Source: Dryomyza anilis
Lineage: Eukaryota > Arthropoda > Insecta > Diptera > Dryomyzidae
Assembly (NCBI GenBank): GCA_951804985.1
Contig: OX638133.1
Location: forward strand, 74,158,367-74,222,366
Reading direction: 5' to 3'
DNA length: 64,000 nucleotides
The notes under the pieces are model-generated. The model searched no databases, was not told the DNA's origin, and worked only from the letters and a program-made list of their open reading frames with translations. The translations under genes and the position numbers were made by a program. How positions within the stretch are numbered: the stretch's first letter is position 1; every line of letters starts with the position of its first letter. This document shows, in pieces, positions 1-11,949 of this stretch.

Positions 1-260
1 AAATTTTCAATATAAGATTCATATTTTTTCCGTTGCTACTTTTTTTATTTTTTAAATTGTTAAATTTCATTAATATTAAAGATGCAAAATATATTTTTTA
101 TTCATTCAATTCTATAAGTTTTACAAAATTTATGATTATTTGAATCAAGTAGGTACTGTTTTGCGCTCAGTGTAATGATTTAATTACAGCTAACAACGTA
201 GTAGCCTGTCTAAATTATATCCAACAATATAGAAATTATTTGCGATTATCTGCTGATAAC

Positions 261-317
261 TTGGGGGTGTCAAGCACAATATGTGGGTGGCCAACATATT
301 GTGCTTGACACCGCCAA
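261..317. repeat. Perfect 19-bp inverted repeat (hairpin) in GPCR intron
   Basis: The arms GGTGTCAAGCACAATATGT (266-284) and its exact reverse complement (294-312) flank a 9-base loop. Beyond one mismatch the pairing extends four more bases on each side (261-317). It lies just downstream of the GPCR donor at 439, so it would be transcribed as intron RNA if the gene continues leftward. It is not an obvious transposon end, since no second copy was noticed in the window. Confidence 0.8.
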
Positions 318-439
318 AAATGCACATTCTGGCTTCCGGAAATGAGCTTCTGACGTATCATATCATGGTAGTGCGCCACCCAAAATAGTACGAACAATGA
401 AAAAATAAAATAAATATGAAATATTCCCGTCCCACTTAC

Positions 440-2072
440 CTCACTTGAAACACACATCTTCACCAGTTCCTCTTCGCGCACCAAGGTGAATGTAAAATCT
501 TCCGTTTCTGCAGCTCCCTGCAGCCAGGACTGTAGTTCGTTTCGAGTTATTGCTGTGGTTGTACCTCTTGGTGTCTTTACTGTTGTTGTCCCTGTATCGC
601 TCTCCTCTTGTAGTATATACACGGATACCAGATCGTAGAAACAAAATACCGGACTTGCGATGCCTATAGATGCTGCCCAAATGCAAAACATGCAGATTCC
701 ACAGAAAATGACACCCGGATGCCAGAAACTATGAACAGCCTTCATAACGGCAAAGTAACGATCGAGGGCGATACCTACAAGGGTCATGCTGCTGGCCAAT
801 ATGGCGGCGGTGGTGATGAAGGGCACCAGGCTGCACATAACACTGCCGAGGATCTAATGAGGAAAATGTTCGATTTCTTTAATATATAATTATTTATTTA
901 TTTTTTATTTTTTGTCATATATTTTACAGTGGATATTTTCTCGATAGGCACTTTTCACCGAAATTGACATTTTCATAAAATGGTCATTGGCCTTAAGGCA
1001 CATTTTTCTGAAATTATTTTTGGAAAAATAAATTGAATGCACAAATTTTTAAAATAACAATATCCGCGAAATGTTAATTTCCAAAAATTAATATTTCTCC
1101 GAATAATCATTAGCCCTAATGACCACTTCCCGAATAAACTTTCTTTCGAATTAACAAATCTTCCAAAGCGGAATTTTCTCGAAATGGACCTTTTCTGTAT
1201 GGAAAAGTTTCCGAAACGTAGACGTACCTGATATTGACATTTCTCCGAATTAGGAATGAGGAAGGTCCAGGAAAAGAAATAACAATTTCGGGGAAATGTC
1301 TATTTCAAGGAAATGTTCATTTTGGGAAATTGACCATTTTGGGAAAATATGCATTACGGGGAAATATTTATTTCGTGAAAATGGACATTTTTGAAATATC
1401 CCCAAAATACACTAATCCTGAAAGGGTATATTCACCCAGAAAAAGTATTAGCAGATGCAGAAGAGATCTAACGTTGGGTTTTCTTATTTAGTTCTTTACA
1501 TAAATTCTCAAAATATACCGACTACAAAATTTCTCCTGTGACCTAACCATTCTAAATTTAATAAGTTTTCTATATTTTTTAATGTTTTTTCATTTCATTT
1601 AAATTCCTCCTATTAAACTCACCCATATCTGCACATATTCCGCGTAGAACTGCCCCAAATAGGCTGAGGTCAAAAACAATGTATTGAGCAGATCGCTGAT
1701 TGCCAGCGATATGAGGCAGGCCCGAAAGAATGGTCGGACTTTTCGTCTAAAATTCACGTGCAACGTTCCAATATTGCCCCACAGTGACAGCACGAACATC
1801 AACGATACCGTGACACTGAACGCAATGCGTTCTGGTGACGTTAGCGCTGTCAGATCTGTATCCAAAATGCCGGGATATGTGACGGTTGTGTATTCCTCTG
1901 AGCTGGAGTCATGTTGATTGCTTGCATCATTGTCGTCGTCGTCTTCGGTAGGCGCTGAGGCGCCGGCGGCAGCCATGGCGACGGAATTGTTATCCTCAAA
2001 ATTGCTGCTGTTACGACTCAAGGCTCGTAGAACATGACTGATTTGTTGTAAATTTTCAAGGGCAAATGCCAT
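440..2072 (-). CDS. Class A (rhodopsin-like) GPCR, N-terminal half
   Basis: Two coding exons, 2072-1623 and 853-440, are joined by a GT-AG intron in phase 0; a donor GTAAGT follows at 439, so the gene continues off the left edge. The 288 visible residues hold an acidic N-terminus with a candidate N-glycosylation site (N21), TM1 (about 83-105, GN motif), TM2 (about 117-140, LAISD in place of the usual LAxAD), TM3 (about 154-178) followed by DRY at 181-183, and TM4 (about 197-222). C157 at the top of TM3 and C284 in the second extracellular loop would form the conserved disulfide. That loop is unusually long (about 60 residues before C284) and Thr/Glu-rich. The start ATG at 2072 has an in-frame TAG six bases upstream. 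TM5-TM7 are absent from the window. The ligand cannot be told: it looks like an insect orphan peptide or amine-type receptor. The class is sure, the subfamily is not. Confidence 0.85.
900..1490. repeat. Degenerate intronic repeat of GAAATGGACATTTT-type words
   Basis: The intron between the two GPCR exons (854-1622) is filled with diverged copies of a motif of roughly 20-25 bases built from GGGAAA, ATGGACATTT and TTTTCCGAAAT. Copies occur in both strand senses. An 85-codon open frame at 1234-1491 is only this repeat read through. Confidence 0.6.
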
Positions 2073-4102
2073 TTTCTAGGATTATTTTTTTATTTATAAT
2101 ATTTATATAATATTTATTTTTAATATTGTATGATATGGCACGCAATAGAAAAATTTGCAATTTTGATGCCAAGAGTGTGCAATACTTTCACGCAATATCT
2201 AAAAATTACAGAAATAAAAGAAAGTAATGTTGTTGACTCATGGAAATGTCTAAAATTAACATATCTTAGATATCAGTTTTATTTTGTTATTTCATTTTAT
2301 ATTATTTTTTAAAAGATCGCTGATAAATGATCTTTTTAAAATCGATAAGAATCGATAAAAATCAAATAAATACATTAAAATATTTATAACAAATAAAATT
2401 TTGAAAACCGACTAATATTAAAATTAGATGTCAAAAGCTATAATATGCAGTATAATTTATTATTTTCCGATGAATAAAAAAATTATTTTTTTTTTATGAA
2501 ATGATTTTTCCATTTTTAAGTTATTATATTAAATTGAATAAATTGTTTAGAAAAATTACTCAACCTAAAAACCTAATTCCATTACCCCAAGGATATTTAA
2601 GAAAAACCTGCAATGATGGAATTATGTTCAGGTGTCAGAGGTGGTACATTCAAATTTTTAAACAAAATGTTAGAGCAGTTTTATATTTTTTAGTTTGTTT
2701 GTTTTTATTTTTAATGCTATATTTTTTCATAATCGACAATGTTATTCTTTATTTTCAATAAAACTTTTTATATAGGTACATATCTGGTAGATACTTTTAA
2801 AAAACTCCTTAAAGTATACTATGCTTTTTCACAATATTTACATTTCACACAAAATGTTGCCTCCAAATTCCGTAGTAATTCTAATTAAAAGTTCAAAATT
2901 TTGACAATTTATTGAATGCAATTTCTGCAATGCGTCGCACAAAAACTCAACCGTGTCCGTCTGTCACTCATGCAAATCGCTCATCAATGCAACGCGCGCA
3001 ATTAAAAAACAATTTATTATTTTCGCGTTGTGCCTGAAAGTATGCCGCAAATTGTTTCGCTAATGACGACGCCCGCTGTGCAACTGAAGCAACGTTCGCC
3101 CGGCAAACTATGCGGCTCTGAATTAATTACAGTCGTCGGTTGGATGGCTGGCTGGTGCAGCGTGCGTAGCGTAGGCCACACGGTAACATTTTGCGGCCGC
3201 GGCTGCTTATGTGTGTTATCGGGTTTCTCGTGTGTGTTTTCGTGTGTGTGCTATCAATACTGTTCTCGTTTTAGGCGTCCAACGTTATCATTATCGCAAA
3301 GCAATTCATAGAGAAAATACAAAAATAAAACTATAATTGACACAAGGCAACAAATATGTTATTAGTTTGCAATAGATTTTGCGCATCGCAGATAAATCAT
3401 CATCGTGAACGTAATCATCATCAGTGTCAGCGTCATCAAAGCAGCCAATGTCGCGCACAGTGTGTTCTAATGCACCAATTTGTGTTAAAAAAAAATATTT
3501 TTTTTACATATGACAAATTTAAATCAACAAAATAATACGATTAAGTAGGTCACACTTTGGTTTCGTGATCAACAAATTTTTTATGCGTTGGTTTGTTTAT
3601 TTATTTTTCAAATGAACAAAAATGGTGTCTGTAATACAGAAAAATAAAAAATCGGATCTCAATAAAGGGTGTGTAGGTTGGATAGCCCATAAAATAAATT
3701 AGAAGAAATGGTAAAATGTTATAATAAAATCGAAGGTTATTGAAACTTTAAAGTTTAAATGAGAATCAAAGGTTAAAATCATATCGAATGACGATTTCGA
3801 TTCGTTGAGTAGTTTGATTGTTCGAGTAGTTTGAAATTTCTGTTTCTGTTTTCTCTTTTGTTTTGATTTTTCGTCTTGCAAAAAACCAGCTTTGGTTTAC
3901 CGATTTTGTTTTCCAATTTTTGTATTTACCTTTAGTTCCAAATTCAATATCTAGAATCAACTTTTTTTCTCTCAAAAAAATAAAAGCAAATTACCTAAAA
4001 TATTCCAATTATAATTAAAAAGTATAAAAAAAAAATAGAAACAAAATTTTAAAAATAAATTAAAAACTGAAAAACTCTTTGAACATTTAATATCAATTTA
4101 AC
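2073..4102. other. Noncoding upstream region of the GPCR, with a GC-richer patch
   Basis: No coding exon recognised. The stretch is AT-rich except for about 2930-3480, which has clearly more G+C, CpG-containing words such as GCGCGCAATT and GCGGCCGCGG, and TG/GT runs. Being upstream of the minus-strand GPCR start, this patch could be its promoter or a 5' untranslated exon. That is inference from position and composition only. The 93-codon open frame at 3030-3311 is low-complexity and looks like chance. Confidence 0.4.
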
Positions 4103-4520
4103 TAAGGATTGTAACAAAAACCAATGTCTATTATTTTTTAAAATCAAAACTGTAACCGAAATATTTAAACAAAAACTTGAAATAAACCGATATCAAAAAC
4201 CTCTACACTCAGAAAAAAACTCATAAAATCCCATTAAAATTTGTTAAAAGGACAGTTATTAATTTAATAGTATACAAATAATAAATATTTTTATACAAAC
4301 TCAGAAAAATTTTATAGTATTTTGTAGTATTTAATAGGATTCACGGATTGAGTTAATAGTTTAATGGACAAATATGCTATTGACTAATTTTAATAGTAAA
4401 AACTATTAATTTTATGGTATGTTTTTCTGAGTGTATATTTTGATATCGGTTTATTTCAGGTTTTGGTTCAAAAATTTTGGTTACAGTTTTGGTTAAATAA
4501 ATTAGTAGATATCGGGTTGT
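4103..4520. mobile_element. Short palindromic derivative of the hAT-like CAAGGATTGAAACC family
   Basis: The arms at about 4143-4196 and 4437-4495 are imperfect inverted repeats (both contain ATATCGGTTTATTTCA-type sequence and a GGTTACAGTTTTG word). The right arm resembles the 3' end of the large copy ending at 43987 (GGTATCGGTTTATTTCTG, then GGTTACGGTTTTGG). The left edge AAGGATTGTAAC resembles the family's terminal CAAGGATTGAAAC. This fits two element ends joined by internal deletion, later hit by a second element in the middle (4206-4433). Outer boundaries are approximate. Confidence 0.45.
4206..4433. mobile_element. TA-flanked MITE, CACYCAG family, copy 1
   Basis: 228 bp bounded by CACTCAGAAAAA and its reverse complement TTTTTCTGAGTG, flanked on both sides by TA (4204-4205 and 4434-4435). 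The interior is AT-rich with words such as AATAGTATACAAA shared with the copies at 34629-34847 and 51753-51934. It has no coding capacity. The TA duplication suggests mobilisation by a Tc1/mariner-type transposase (inference). Confidence 0.7.
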
Positions 4521-6689
4521 GTTGTGTTCAAAGATAAGTCAAAATATTCACTTCAAATTTAAAGTGAATAAACAATACTCAATAAAAAATGAAAAAGATC
4601 ACTTAGAGAAAATAATAATCACACATACACGAGAAGTACGAAAAGCAATCGCAAATTTAAAAAATTAATTTTCAAATGTCAAACGTCAATTCCGTAGATG
4701 CTAAAATTCAAAAATTTTCACAACATATTCCCCAAATCTAGAAGATATAAAGATTTTAAATATATATTTAGTTTTGATCCGAAAATTTTAAAAACTGTGG
4801 CCAATATTGATTCACACCTATAAACTTTGTGACATTAAAAAAATTATAGTTTTTTGATACAAATGCCTACGAATTTTGACATGAACACTTTTACGACTTG
4901 TCAATTTTTTGTTGATTTTTTTTTATTTTCAATGTGTTTAATTCGTCATTTTCGTTTTATATAAATCGAGTATCTGAAATTTTTTGACAATGCCATTTAT
5001 GCAATTATAATGCATAAAATAAAATAAAAATTGAGCCCGCAAAAATAATATTTTTGCAATAACTCTATTTTAGGTCGAAAAACAAACAACAATTTATACA
5101 TTCGCAGGGCAATATCATAAAATCATGAGATTTTAATTTTTAATAAGCGTGCAGTGGTCGTATTTGATTCTGTAGTGACACTACAGCCTATATGATGCTT
5201 GCTGCAATGCGACAAAAACAATTGACAAGCATAAAGTTGGTGCAATTTTTACATGTTTTGCCTGGTTGTTTTGTGCTTGTACTAAATTCGCATTTAGTTC
5301 ATTGCACAAAATGATTTTATAGGCCTTGCTATGCAGAAGTTGTGCAGAAGACTGCCGATGAGGAAGCTTCCGAAACAGCTGTCCGGTCAGCCAACAACTT
5401 TTTGTTTTTGTCAATTGTTGTTTTTTTTCTCTCCCCAGTACATAGCACTTTGTATCTGGCAAGACCTTTAGCCCGCAAAAACAAAATTTTTTAATATGTC
5501 ATAAAACTACATCAGTATTTAAACCTAGCATTTAATGAAACCTAGCTATAATAAATTTTGTTTTAACAAATAAATATGAAAAGTGAAAAACATAAAAAAA
5601 AACTTTACATTCACAGCTATAACATTTGTATTACTGACTTCGAAAAGTGGTTCGACAAACGACCGCCTATTTAAAAACATTTCCCCAAAAAATTGCGTTT
5701 AAAAAAACATATTATATATCAACAATATTTTGTTGTATAGTAAAATTCACTGCACAGCAAACCAAAGTATATCATAACGATATCGAAACGATATCGTTTA
5801 TAAATTGTAGTTTTTGTAATATAATAATGATATGATTATGGTAGGGTACTCGATAAAAACAAACCTATTTAGACTGATATCTCTAATTATTGTCGTTATA
5901 AATATCAAGTTGATATTGAAATAGTTTTCATTTCCGAAAAATCGTCAAATATCTTATGTTAATTTTTCATATAGAATTTTAACATTTAAAATCGTATCGG
6001 ATATATATTTTACTTTAATTATTTTTTTTTAATATTTTTAAATAGTTTAGAATTGATCCATAGCCACTGTGCAGCGGTTGCACTGCTTTATCGGCAATGT
6101 GTACTTACCTTATCGACGTAATTAATTGATAATTTTTGTGTGCATATGTTTAGGCTTGTCATAAATTAAATTGTAATCGCTGTATGATTTGGCAATGCCA
6201 CTAATATTTATGGCGCCGGATTTTCATTCATATATTTATGACTTGCAAAAGGCATAAAATGGTGAATTTTTGTATTTTTATCGTTCTCTTTATTTAGTAA
6301 TATTTTTTTTTTAGTATTATTGTATTGTTATATCGCATTTTCTGCTATAGGGTAAAGGTATAAAATATAAAAAAGGGTATTTATTTCAATTAACAACTCA
6401 TTTTTATGTTTTTTGAATCTACATACTTTAATATCGTGCGATCAAAATGCAGTTCTAAGATGTAAATTTAAAAATATCATATACGCATTTAATTGTGCAG
6501 CAATGAGTTAATAAAACAGATTAAAACTCAGATTAACGCTATTTAAAAACTGAATAACAATTCATATGTAATTGTTCACTGAAATTTGATTTAGTTGAAC
6601 ATTTTTTTAATTTAGCTATTAATTTAATTAAAATTGTCTTCCTGTTCTTAAAATTAAAATATACACTGTAAAAAGAAATTTTCACATAA
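4521..6689. other. Noncoding intergenic DNA
   Basis: AT-rich sequence without recognisable exons or transposon ends. Two stretches, about 5140-5460 and 6055-6260, have a more mixed base composition and non-repetitive text, as conserved noncoding DNA often does. The 93-codon minus-strand open frame at 5181-5462 resembles no family I know and is probably fortuitous. Confidence 0.35.
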
Positions 6690-9480
6690 ATTTAAAAATG
6701 TGAGGTAAAATTAAAATTTTTAATAAAAACTTTTAATTTGTTTGTTTCATGCGAAATTTAAATGCTCACACTACATGTAAATTTGTACTCTAAATTTAAA
6801 TATTTAATCAAATTACAAAATATCACATAAAATTCAGATTTTAATCAAAAACAAAATTTTTCACTCTGAATTTAAATATTAAATTACGATTTTAATTTTC
6901 AACCAAAATTCAAATATTCAAGCAAATTTCGAATTTTCACTCAAAAATTAAAATTTTTGTTATTGTCGATAACATTTATTTTTTCACTCAAATTGTAACA
7001 TTTTCTTTAAAATTCTTATTTTTAATGTTATTTGTTTTTAGTCGACCTTAAAATAGAGTAATTCAAAAACTAATTTGTTGGGCTCTAGATTTTTACTAAA
7101 AATTTAAATTCTTCTTTAAAATTTAAAGTTTTACTACAATTTTCATTTTTCACTAAATATTTAAATTGACATTCAAAATTTTAATTTGCACTCAAAATTA
7201 TATTTATTACTCAGAAATTTAAATTATAACTCAAAAATTTAAATTTTCACTCAAATTTTTAATTTTCACTCAAAATTTAAATTTTCACCCTAAATTTAAA
7301 TTTACGTTCATAATAAAAATGTTCACTAAAAATATAAATTTTAACTTAAAATATGAAATTTGACTAAAAATTTAAATATTACTTAAATTTTGTATTTTCT
7401 CTAAATATTTAAATTTACAATCAAAATTAAAATGTTGACTAAAAAATTAAATATTCCCTCAAAATTTAAATTTACTCTCAAAATTTAAATTTACCCTCAA
7501 CATTTAAATACAAATTAAATTTACACCTAATATTAAAATTTTTCACACAATATTAAAATTTTCATTTCAAATTTTAATTTTTACTCAAAATTAAAAATTT
7601 CACTCAATATTAAAAATTTCACTCAAAATTTTAATTTGCACTCAAAAGTTAAATATAATTCAAAATTTAAATTTTCATTAAAAATTAAAATTTTTACTCA
7701 AAATTTAAATTATCCTTTTAAGTTTAAATTTCACTCTATAATTTAAATTTGCTCTAAAATATCCATTTTCACCTTAAATTTATATATCACTTAAAAGTTT
7801 AATATACGCTTAAAATTTAAGTGTTACTCAAAATTTTAATTTTCAATTGAAAATTTTAATGTTAAATTTTAATTTTCTATTATAAAATTTAATTTTCAAT
7901 TAAAAAGTTTAATTTTTACTCAAAATTTAAATTTTCACTCAAAATTTCATTTACACTCATAATAAAAATGTTTACTAAAATTAAAATTTTCACTTAAAAT
8001 ATGAAAATTGACTAAAAACTTAAATATTACTAACATTTTTAATTTGCATTCAATACTTTTATTTTTTTTTTTTTACAGATTAACCAACACTCAGGGGATG
8101 CCCCCTATTTATGCAAATCACAGTGTTGATCGTAGGAAAGGATTAGGGTTAGAGGAAGGGAGGAAAGATGAGATAGTGTCGGTGAATATTTGTTTTTAAT
8201 TTGCCAATATCAAAAATGTCTGGAAAACCAGACGCATGGAGATTGTTCCACAAACGAATCGTGCGACTGAAGAACGAATTCTCTCTATAATACGTGGTTC
8301 TGTTGAGAGCCGAGTGGACTACGAAGGGGTGGACTTGGTTCGATGCCCGAGTAGAACGAGAGAACACATGACTTGGTGGAATCAAGCCATGTATCTCCCT
8401 CGAACACTTACCATTGTAATACCTATAAAACAGGCTTACACACCCAACGGTCCTTCGGTGCTCAAGAGAGCCAATAGAGGATGAAATATTTTCATCCGCT
8501 ATTAAATATATTGCACGTTGTTGGATTCGGTCCAGGAACTCCAAAGAAGATTTAGAAGCCCCTGCCCATATGTGCGAATTGTATTCTATCTTAGGCCGAA
8601 TATAGGTAGTGTAGACTGTGCGTAAGTCAGCAGGAGTGAAGTATGTCTTACACCGTTTCAGAAAACCGAGGCACTTGGCCGCTTCTTTCGACACATCAAA
8701 TATGTGGTCATTCCAACGGAGATCACATTGAATTGATATGCCCAGAACGTCAAGAGAAGCTGACTGCGCAATATCCTCAGCACCCATATTGAGGGGAGGG
8801 AGGGGTGAATCCATTCTTATGTGACATAACAGACAACATTAGGTCTTGCTTGCATTAAAATCAACTCTATTTGCGAGACCCCACTCGGAGATTGATTTAA
8901 GGTCATTGTTGAGTGTGTTATTCATAGTGCGTCTTTTACTCACAATCTCCAAAGAGTTTGGGCGCTTGTTGAACGAATATGAATGACAAATGTTACTGTC
9001 ATCTGCAAAGGAATGAATTGGGTTCTGGGTCAATGACAGAAGGTCATTGATAAATACCAGAAATAGGGACAGGGATAGGACGAAACCCTGCGGAACTCCA
9101 GAATTGATTGAATGTTGTTCGGAGAACACACCATCCATCGCAACTCGTATTGAACGACCCTGGACCCTGTTTCTTTAAAATTTAAATATACACTTAAACT
9201 TAAATACAAATGTTAAATTTTCAGTAAATATTAAAACTTTTCACTCAATCCAAATATTAATTTTTACTCAAAATTCTTATTTTTACTCAAAATTGAAATT
9301 TGCACTCAATATTAAAATTTTCACTCAATATTAAAATTTTCACTCAAAACTCAATTTTCAATAAAAACTTATATTTTGTTTCAAAATTTATATATTGACT
9401 CAAACTTTATATATTGGCTCAAAATGTAATTTTCAAATTTTACCTTATTTTTAAATATAGTCTTGAATTTTAAATTTATA
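6690..9480. repeat. Degenerate tandem array of ACTCAAAATTTAAATTTTC words, split by a LINE
   Basis: From about 6690 to 8061 and again 9177-9480 the sequence consists of diverged copies of a roughly 19-base unit, consensus near ACTCAAAATTTAAATTTTC, with AAATTTAAA/AAATTTTAA variants. The same kind of array occurs at 55540-57440. A LINE fragment (8062-9176) sits inside it, so array material continues on both sides of the insertion. Confidence 0.75.
8062..9176 (-). mobile_element. 5'-truncated non-LTR retrotransposon (reverse transcriptase C-terminal part)
   Basis: Read on the minus strand from about 9176 to the stop at 8149-8151, the frame gives the end of a LINE-type reverse transcriptase: a GVPQG block, the catalytic FADD box (FADDSNICHSYSF), then the thumb/connection block LGISIQCDLRWNDH and the tail typical of jockey/CR1-type insect elements. 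One in-frame TAA at 8839-8841 (probably a former CAA) interrupts the frame without a shift. After the stop comes a 3' UTR and an A-run (T-run 8062-8074 on the plus strand). The endonuclease and upstream RT blocks are missing, as expected for 5' truncation at insertion. It is a dead copy. The exact clade is not resolved. Confidence 0.85.
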
Positions 9481-11949
9481 TTAAATTACATTTTTTTTAG
9501 AGTATTTTCATTTATTTCTTAATCCCTTCTATCAGAATCAAGCAAATTGCATATACATTATAATTGCAACATAAATGGTTTGATGACGATTTAAATTTAA
9601 TGCCAGATGCAAATCAGCTTAGTCAGAGCTTAACACGCGCATCAATTACATGGCCAAACACACATCGACCACAAATGCTGAAATGTCTATAATATGTAGT
9701 AGTTGTATTTGTTTTTGCACTTATAATAGTCTCACTTACAATCTGCGTAATGATGTGACACACAACAATTGAAAAATGTTTTCAAAAATCATCTACATTT
9801 TAGAAATGCAAATCCTAACCAAGCGCCACGTATCTATTTTTCGAATATTTCAACAATTATTTAACAGAATGTTTAGTATTTGATATGATGAGTGAAAAGT
9901 AAAACAAACTATGGTTATTTTGAAGGATGAACTGCAGTTCGTTTTGAAAATAGTTATAAATTAAGGCAAAATAAACCAACAAACTGATTGTCACAGCAAT
10001 CAATAGAATATGGTTGAACGCACGAACGCACGTGACTGCTGAGCAACGCACAAAAATAAATTCTAAACTGACATAACTAAATGCCCGGTACATGCAAAAA
10101 TGCACACAGACAATTTAACTCTAAACATATTGTAATATATTATATTAGTTGACACAAACATAAAGTTGTTGCTATAGTAGTTAGGAGATGTTGCATGCGA
10201 AATGTTTTTAATAATTTCAATTTGAATGCATTTGCAATTCGCTGGCATAAATAGCAGTTAAATATGCGTGTTTGTCATTGGCATTTAACTATTTGCTATT
10301 TTTATTTTATTTACTATTATCATTGTTACAACTGAGACAGTTAGTATTGTGTCTAAGTTTACAATGTTCTGTGATACTCTTGTATTTTATTAAATTTAAT
10401 ATTAAAATGCAAATTATTTTAATATTTCCTTCAAAAATATAATATTTTTTCTATAAATAACTAAACTATGAAATATAGAGTGGATAAAAAGTGTGTTTAA
10501 AGCATTAAATTGTGTGTTTAGTGTTGCGTTGTACATGACGTATGAGTGACATTTAAAGTAGTCGAGTCAGTTGTTGCGCATTTATCTAGTGTGTTTGATA
10601 ATTTATGCAAGTATTATACATCATTGGAAAGCTTATTTAAAAATCTAAAATTTGACATATTTTATGAACTGATTTTGTATAAATGCATAGGCAGTATAAG
10701 CGTTAAAGTGCAGCTCGCGAATTATGCGTTTTATAAAATGTGTAAAAATCGTAAATACTTATATTGATTTGCGCAAGTGTTATACATCATTGAAAAGCTT
10801 ATGTAATAAGCTAAATTGAAGAATATCTCACTATGTTATTCTGTTTAAATTCATTCTGTTTAAATGCACTTAATGCAGCACGCAAAAAATGCCTCCTATA
10901 ATATGTGTGAAAATCTGAAATTTTTCTAACATTAAAACAGATTATGCGTTGTTAAATATGTGAAATATTTTATATTATATTAATTTTAATTAAAAAATAT
11001 ATTTTACATTTTAAAGCCCAATGGTGTCTTGGTTCCTCTTGACGTATGAGTGTTTATTTATTTGCTGCAAACATAATATGATTAAAACACAATTTAAAGC
11101 AATTTCTAATTTCTTAAATAATGGGTATTTTAATATATATTAATAAAAACATAAATTAAAAAATGTTCGTCATCAATGCTAGGATGCGATTGTGACAGCC
11201 AATTGCAATCGTAATATGTTTTCTGCAAACATATTTTATATATAATTGTATAGAAATAACGCTTTACCAAACAAATACTTACCAAATGTTTAAGAGTTCA
11301 CAGAAATAAACTCAAAATGTAAAAAAACTCATATTAGATAAAGACTATAAAGACAAATTTGTAGCCCATAAAAATAAAACAATTTTATTATACATTATAA
11401 TGATTTCCATCATTTGCATTCATATTTTTTATTACGGAATCAAAATAAAATGCACATCAACGCATACATATTTTTCAGTATAATTAAATATTTTTGCCTT
11501 TTGTAATATTTATATATTAATTGTTTGTATTTTTTTTATAATATATATATTTATTTCATAATTAATACATTGAATGGTATGAGTAAATCGTAAATTTTAA
11601 ATATCGAACACTTTATTGTCATCTGTTAAGATTAGTTGTTGCAGCTGTCAAAGCTCTTTCGTAATAGTTATAATAATAAAAAATAAATTTTAAATACATT
11701 TATGCAATTTCAAGCGACATTTATAGTTACATAGTTTGTTTTAAATGGTAGTAAATATTAAAATAATTTAAAATAAAAATGTTTACTTACTAATTAGTTA
11801 TTCGTAGTTATTCGTATATACGCTCAAACCCTATAATTATTTTAATTAAAATTATATATAAAAAAAAACAAAATTACTTAAACTAAACATTTTCTAAGCT
11901 TTTTTAATTAAAATAATCTATATATTTAAAAGTATTTGTAATACACTGA
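9481..11949. other. Noncoding AT-rich DNA with a diverged internal duplication
   Basis: No exon recognised. About 9570-10260 has mixed composition and unique text. At 10610-10640 and 10783-10805 the word TTATACATCATTG followed by AAGCTTAT recurs with a spacing near 175 bases, suggesting an old tandem duplication. GACGTATGAGTG recurs at about 10537 and 11041. The rest is A/T runs. Confidence 0.35.

Noticed and set aside
3030..3311. 93-codon Cys/Ser-rich frame
   Set aside because: Lies in TG-rich DNA upstream of the GPCR; the low-complexity Cys/Val/Phe end reflects GTGTGTG runs.
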